From positions 1-45,441 of the forward strand of contig WYBS01000100.1 of the NCBI GenBank assembly GCA_011525755.1: a DNA stretch of 45,441 nt, in the 5' to 3' direction. This document shows positions 43,790 through 45,441 of this stretch, piece after piece (the stretch's first letter is position 1; the number at the start of each line of letters is the position of its first letter). Below the pieces are notes generated by a model. It ran no database searches and had not been told where the DNA came from. It worked only from the letters and a program-made list of their open reading frames with translations. A program made the position numbers and the translations under genes. This DNA comes from Planctomycetaceae bacterium. Lineage in GTDB: Bacteria; Planctomycetota; PLA2.

Positions 43790-44742
43790 TGCGGCCCCTC
43801 GCACTCCTCCTCCTGGCGGTTCCCGTGATGGCAGACGAAGAGCTCCCCGACATCGACAAGCTCTGGGACTACGCCAAGCCGGCCGAGTCCGAGAAGCGGT
43901 TCCGCGAGGTGCTCGCGCGCGCCTCGCTGTCGCGCGACCGCGACTACGCGCTCCAGCTCCGCACGCAGATCGCGCGCGCGCTCGGGCTCCAGGGGAAGTT
44001 CGAGGAGGCGCTCGCGGAGATCGACGCCGTGGAGATGGCCCAGGGCCCGGGCGAGAAGCTCGGCGACTTCGTCTTCAGCACCGGATTCGACCTCCCGACG
44101 GTCCGGGTCCGCTGCCACCTCGAGCGCGGGCGCGTCTACAACTCGTGGAAGCAGCCGGAGAAGGCGCGGCCGCTCTTCCTGAAGGCGTGGGAGATCGCGG
44201 TCGAGAAGGGCATCGACCGCCACGCGGTGGACGCCGCGCACATGATGGCCATCGTCGTGCCGCCGGCGGAGAAGGACGCCTGGAACAGGAAGGCGATGGA
44301 GCTCGCGGAGAGGTCCTCCGACGAGAAGGCGAAGCGCTGGCTCGGCGCACTGTACAATAATATGGGATGGGACGCGCATGACCGCGGCGACTTCGCCGGG
44401 GCGCTCGCGCTCCACGAGAAGTGCCTCGCGTGGCACGAGGCGCGCGACCCGAAGAGCAAGGGGGCGCGGATCGCCAGGTGGTCGGTCGCGAAGCAGCTCC
44501 GCGCGCTCGGCCGGGCGGAGGAGGCGCTCGCGCGGCAGCGGGCGCTCCTCGGCGAGTACGAGGCGCTCGGCGAGGAGGACGGCTTCGTCTACGAGGAGAT
44601 GGGGGAGTGCCTCCTCGCGCTCGGGAAGGCCGAAGAGGCGAGGCCTTGGTTCCGGAAGGCGCTCGGGAAGCTCGAGGCGATCGACTGGGTCCGGGAGGAC
44701 AAGGCCCGGATCGAGCGGCTGCGGAAGCTGGCCGCGGAGTAG
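43786..44742 (+). CDS. secreted TPR-repeat protein
   Basis: A protein of 318 residues from ATG 43786 (or 43789). MRPLALLLLAVPVMA is a signal peptide. The rest is all-helical with several TPR-like units: YALQLRTQIARALGLQGKFEEALAEI near 60-85, VRCHLERGRVYNSWKQPEKARPLFLKA near 106-132, LGALYNNMGWDAHDRGDFAGALALHEK near 187-213 and YEEMGECLLALGKAEEARPWFRKAL near 270-295. TPR proteins are scaffolds; the partner is unknown. It overlaps moaA by 4 nt, but a functional link is not evident. Confidence 0.8.
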   Translation: MMRPLALLLLAVPVMADEELPDIDKLWDYAKPAESEKRFREVLARASLSRDRDYALQLRTQIARALGLQGKFEEALAEIDAVEMAQGPGEKLGDFVFSTGFDLPTVRVRCHLERGRVYNSWKQPEKARPLFLKAWEIAVEKGIDRHAVDAAHMMAIVVPPAEKDAWNRKAMELAERSSDEKAKRWLGALYNNMGWDAHDRGDFAGALALHEKCLAWHEARDPKSKGARIARWSVAKQLRALGRAEEALARQRALLGEYEALGEEDGFVYEEMGECLLALGKAEEARPWFRKALGKLEAIDWVREDKARIERLRKLAAE

Positions 44743-44766
44743 GAGCGGATGGCCGCGGCGTCGCCA

Positions 44767-44794
44767 CCGGGCGGCTCGCGAGGCACTCGCCCGG
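44767..44794 (+). terminator. hairpin between the TPR and DUF2007 genes
   Basis: CCGGGCG (44767-44773) pairs with CGCCCGG (44788-44794), with CTCGCGAG as an inner palindrome. No U-tract; a weak terminator candidate 25 nt after the TPR stop. Confidence 0.35.
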
Positions 44795-44804
44795 CCGTCC
44801 GTGG

Positions 44805-44810
44805 TAGCCT
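44805..44810 (+). promoter_or_regulatory. -10-like TAGCCT, 7 nt before GTG 44818
   Basis: TAGCCT-CGGCGGC-GTG, without a ribosome binding site. It supports the GTG start of the DUF2007 gene. Confidence 0.4.
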
Positions 44811-44817
44811 CGGCGGC

Positions 44818-45123
44818 GTGAAGGAAGTCTTCGTCACGAGGAACCCGGCCGAGGCGCACCTCGTGCGCGGGCTGCTCGAGAACGCGGGGATCGCCGCGGT
44901 CGTCGAGAACGACGTGCTCACGACCGGCGTCGGCGAGATCGTCGAGGCAGCGCTCCCCTCCGTGTGCATCCTCGACGAGAGCCGCGCCGGGGAGGCCGAG
45001 GCCCTCATCGCGGAGTGGCAGCGCGAGGAGCCCGAGGCGCCCGCGTGGGAGTGCCCGAAGTGCGGAGAGAAGCTCGACGGCCGCTTCACCTCGTGCTGGG
45101 AGTGCGGCACGGAACGCCCGTAG
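44818..45123 (+). CDS. DUF2007 protein with C-terminal zinc ribbon
   Basis: A protein of 101 residues from GTG 44818. The first 68 residues (VKEVFVTRNPAEAHLVRGLLENAGIAAVVEND to LPSVCILDESRAGEAEALI) match DUF2007, a small ferredoxin-like putative signalling domain. The end has C76-x2-C79 and C92-x2-C95 (CPKCGEKLDGRFTSCWECG), a zinc ribbon. This combination is common in bacteria and of unknown function. A longer open frame from 44749 crosses the hairpin and promoter and is not chosen. Confidence 0.82.
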   Translation: MKEVFVTRNPAEAHLVRGLLENAGIAAVVENDVLTTGVGEIVEAALPSVCILDESRAGEAEALIAEWQREEPEAPAWECPKCGEKLDGRFTSCWECGTERP

Positions 45124-45127
45124 CACT

Positions 45128-45146
45128 CCTCCCCCGCGCCCCCTCC
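45128..45146. repeat. 19-bp C-rich mirror repeat
   Basis: CCTCCCCCGCGCCCCCTCC, a perfect mirror repeat identical over its full length to the core of 41861-41881, located between the DUF2007 and DUF2157 genes. Confidence 0.85.
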
Positions 45147-45148
45147 GA

Positions 45149-45154
45149 TACACT
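45149..45154 (+). promoter_or_regulatory. -10-like TACACT, 8 nt before ATG 45163
   Basis: GATACACT-GCCAGCCG-ATG. Consistent with the leaderless pattern of the other genes. Confidence 0.4.
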
Positions 45155-45162
45155 GCCAGCCG

Positions 45163-45441
45163 ATGGATCTCTTCGATCTCGGCGGCCGGGCGTTCCGTGC
45201 GAGGCTCCGGAAGGAGCTGCCGGGTTGGCGTGTTGATGGGCTCGTCAGCGACGCGGGCGCCGCCGATCTCGCGCGGCGCTACCACCTCGACGAGGAGGGC
45301 GTGTCCGCGGCCGCGGCGGCGATCTACACGCTCGGCGCGCTCCTGATCGGCGGCGGCGTGATCTCGTTCGTCGCGTGGAACTGGGACCGGCTCGGGCGCG
45401 CGGCGAAGCTCTCGATCCTCCTCGCGGCGCTCCTCGCGGCG
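45163..45441 (+). CDS. DUF2157 membrane protein (3' end outside the window)
   Basis: The first 93 residues are visible. After MDLFDLGGRAFRARLRKELP comes a 40-residue soluble start (GLVSDAGAADLARRYHLDEEG), then a hydrophobic helix beginning YTLGALLIGGGVISFVAWNW followed by DRLGRAAKLSILLAALLAA. This is the opening of DUF2157, a predicted multi-helix membrane family, with the typical 'G.LL.G.GvI.fvA.NWd' text. The rest of the gene lies past the edge. No partner gene is visible. Confidence 0.78.
   Translation, partial: MDLFDLGGRAFRARLRKELPGWRVDGLVSDAGAADLARRYHLDEEGVSAAAAAIYTLGALLIGGGVISFVAWNWDRLGRAAKLSILLAALLAA

Overview
The window is chromosomal DNA of very high GC content (roughly 70 percent by eye) from an uncultured-type bacterium. 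It carries about 46 genes, no rRNA, tRNA or CRISPR array, and no insertion sequence. Several traits suggest Planctomycetota or a similar deep high-GC lineage: SUMF1-like and carboxypeptidase-regulatory-like proteins, many lipoproteins, pilin-like segments inside larger proteins, GTG and TTG starts, and many start codons with a -10-like hexamer but no Shine-Dalgarno site. There is no marker gene, so the taxon is an inference.

Positions 1-7400 hold the tail of an HNH endonuclease with an unusual repeat tail, a GNAT-fold protein coupled to a membrane protein, a two-domain DUF92 protein, a SUMF1-like/membrane/thioredoxin-like-tail fusion, and a Wza-type export lipoprotein. Positions 7400-16300 hold a GT21-like glycosyltransferase coupled to tryptophan 2,3-dioxygenase, a pcm-M48 peptidase pair, a 54-residue Cys-rich protein, two cell-surface proteins and a DUF4388 protein.

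Positions 16400-22180 form the clearest operon, on the minus strand. It encodes a NarI-like membrane protein, a Nas/Nap-type molybdopterin oxidoreductase, a four-cluster ferredoxin subunit, a Tat-type Rieske protein, a small two-helix protein and a SLAC1/TehA-type anion channel. Five of the six junctions-related genes are spaced by 3 nt or overlap by 4 nt. A short palindrome lies just before the first gene. I read it as a membrane-linked oxidoreductase, possibly a nitrate reductase, with its own anion channel.

Positions 22200-33650 are a mixed region: methyltransferase, YjbQ, NAD synthetase, NUDIX, DUF1801, an AAA_14/DUF4143 ATPase with a striking three-half-site operator, a CDF transporter, a repeat lipoprotein, an MFS transporter and an EF-hand protein. 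Positions 33640-36990 encode a 2-oxoacid:ferredoxin oxidoreductase with a fused delta-beta subunit and a P-loop NTPase. Positions 37125-41840 form a coupled set of SH3-like protein, M48 lipoprotein, CHASE2 adenylate cyclase and Na+/H+ antiporter. The end holds a dCMP deaminase, MoaA (which would supply the molybdenum cofactor), a TPR protein, a DUF2007 protein and a truncated DUF2157 membrane protein.

Two window-wide patterns stand out. Ten start codons are preceded at 6-8 nt by a TANNNT hexamer, most often TAG-type, which suggests leaderless mRNAs. Short C-rich mirror repeats recur between genes.
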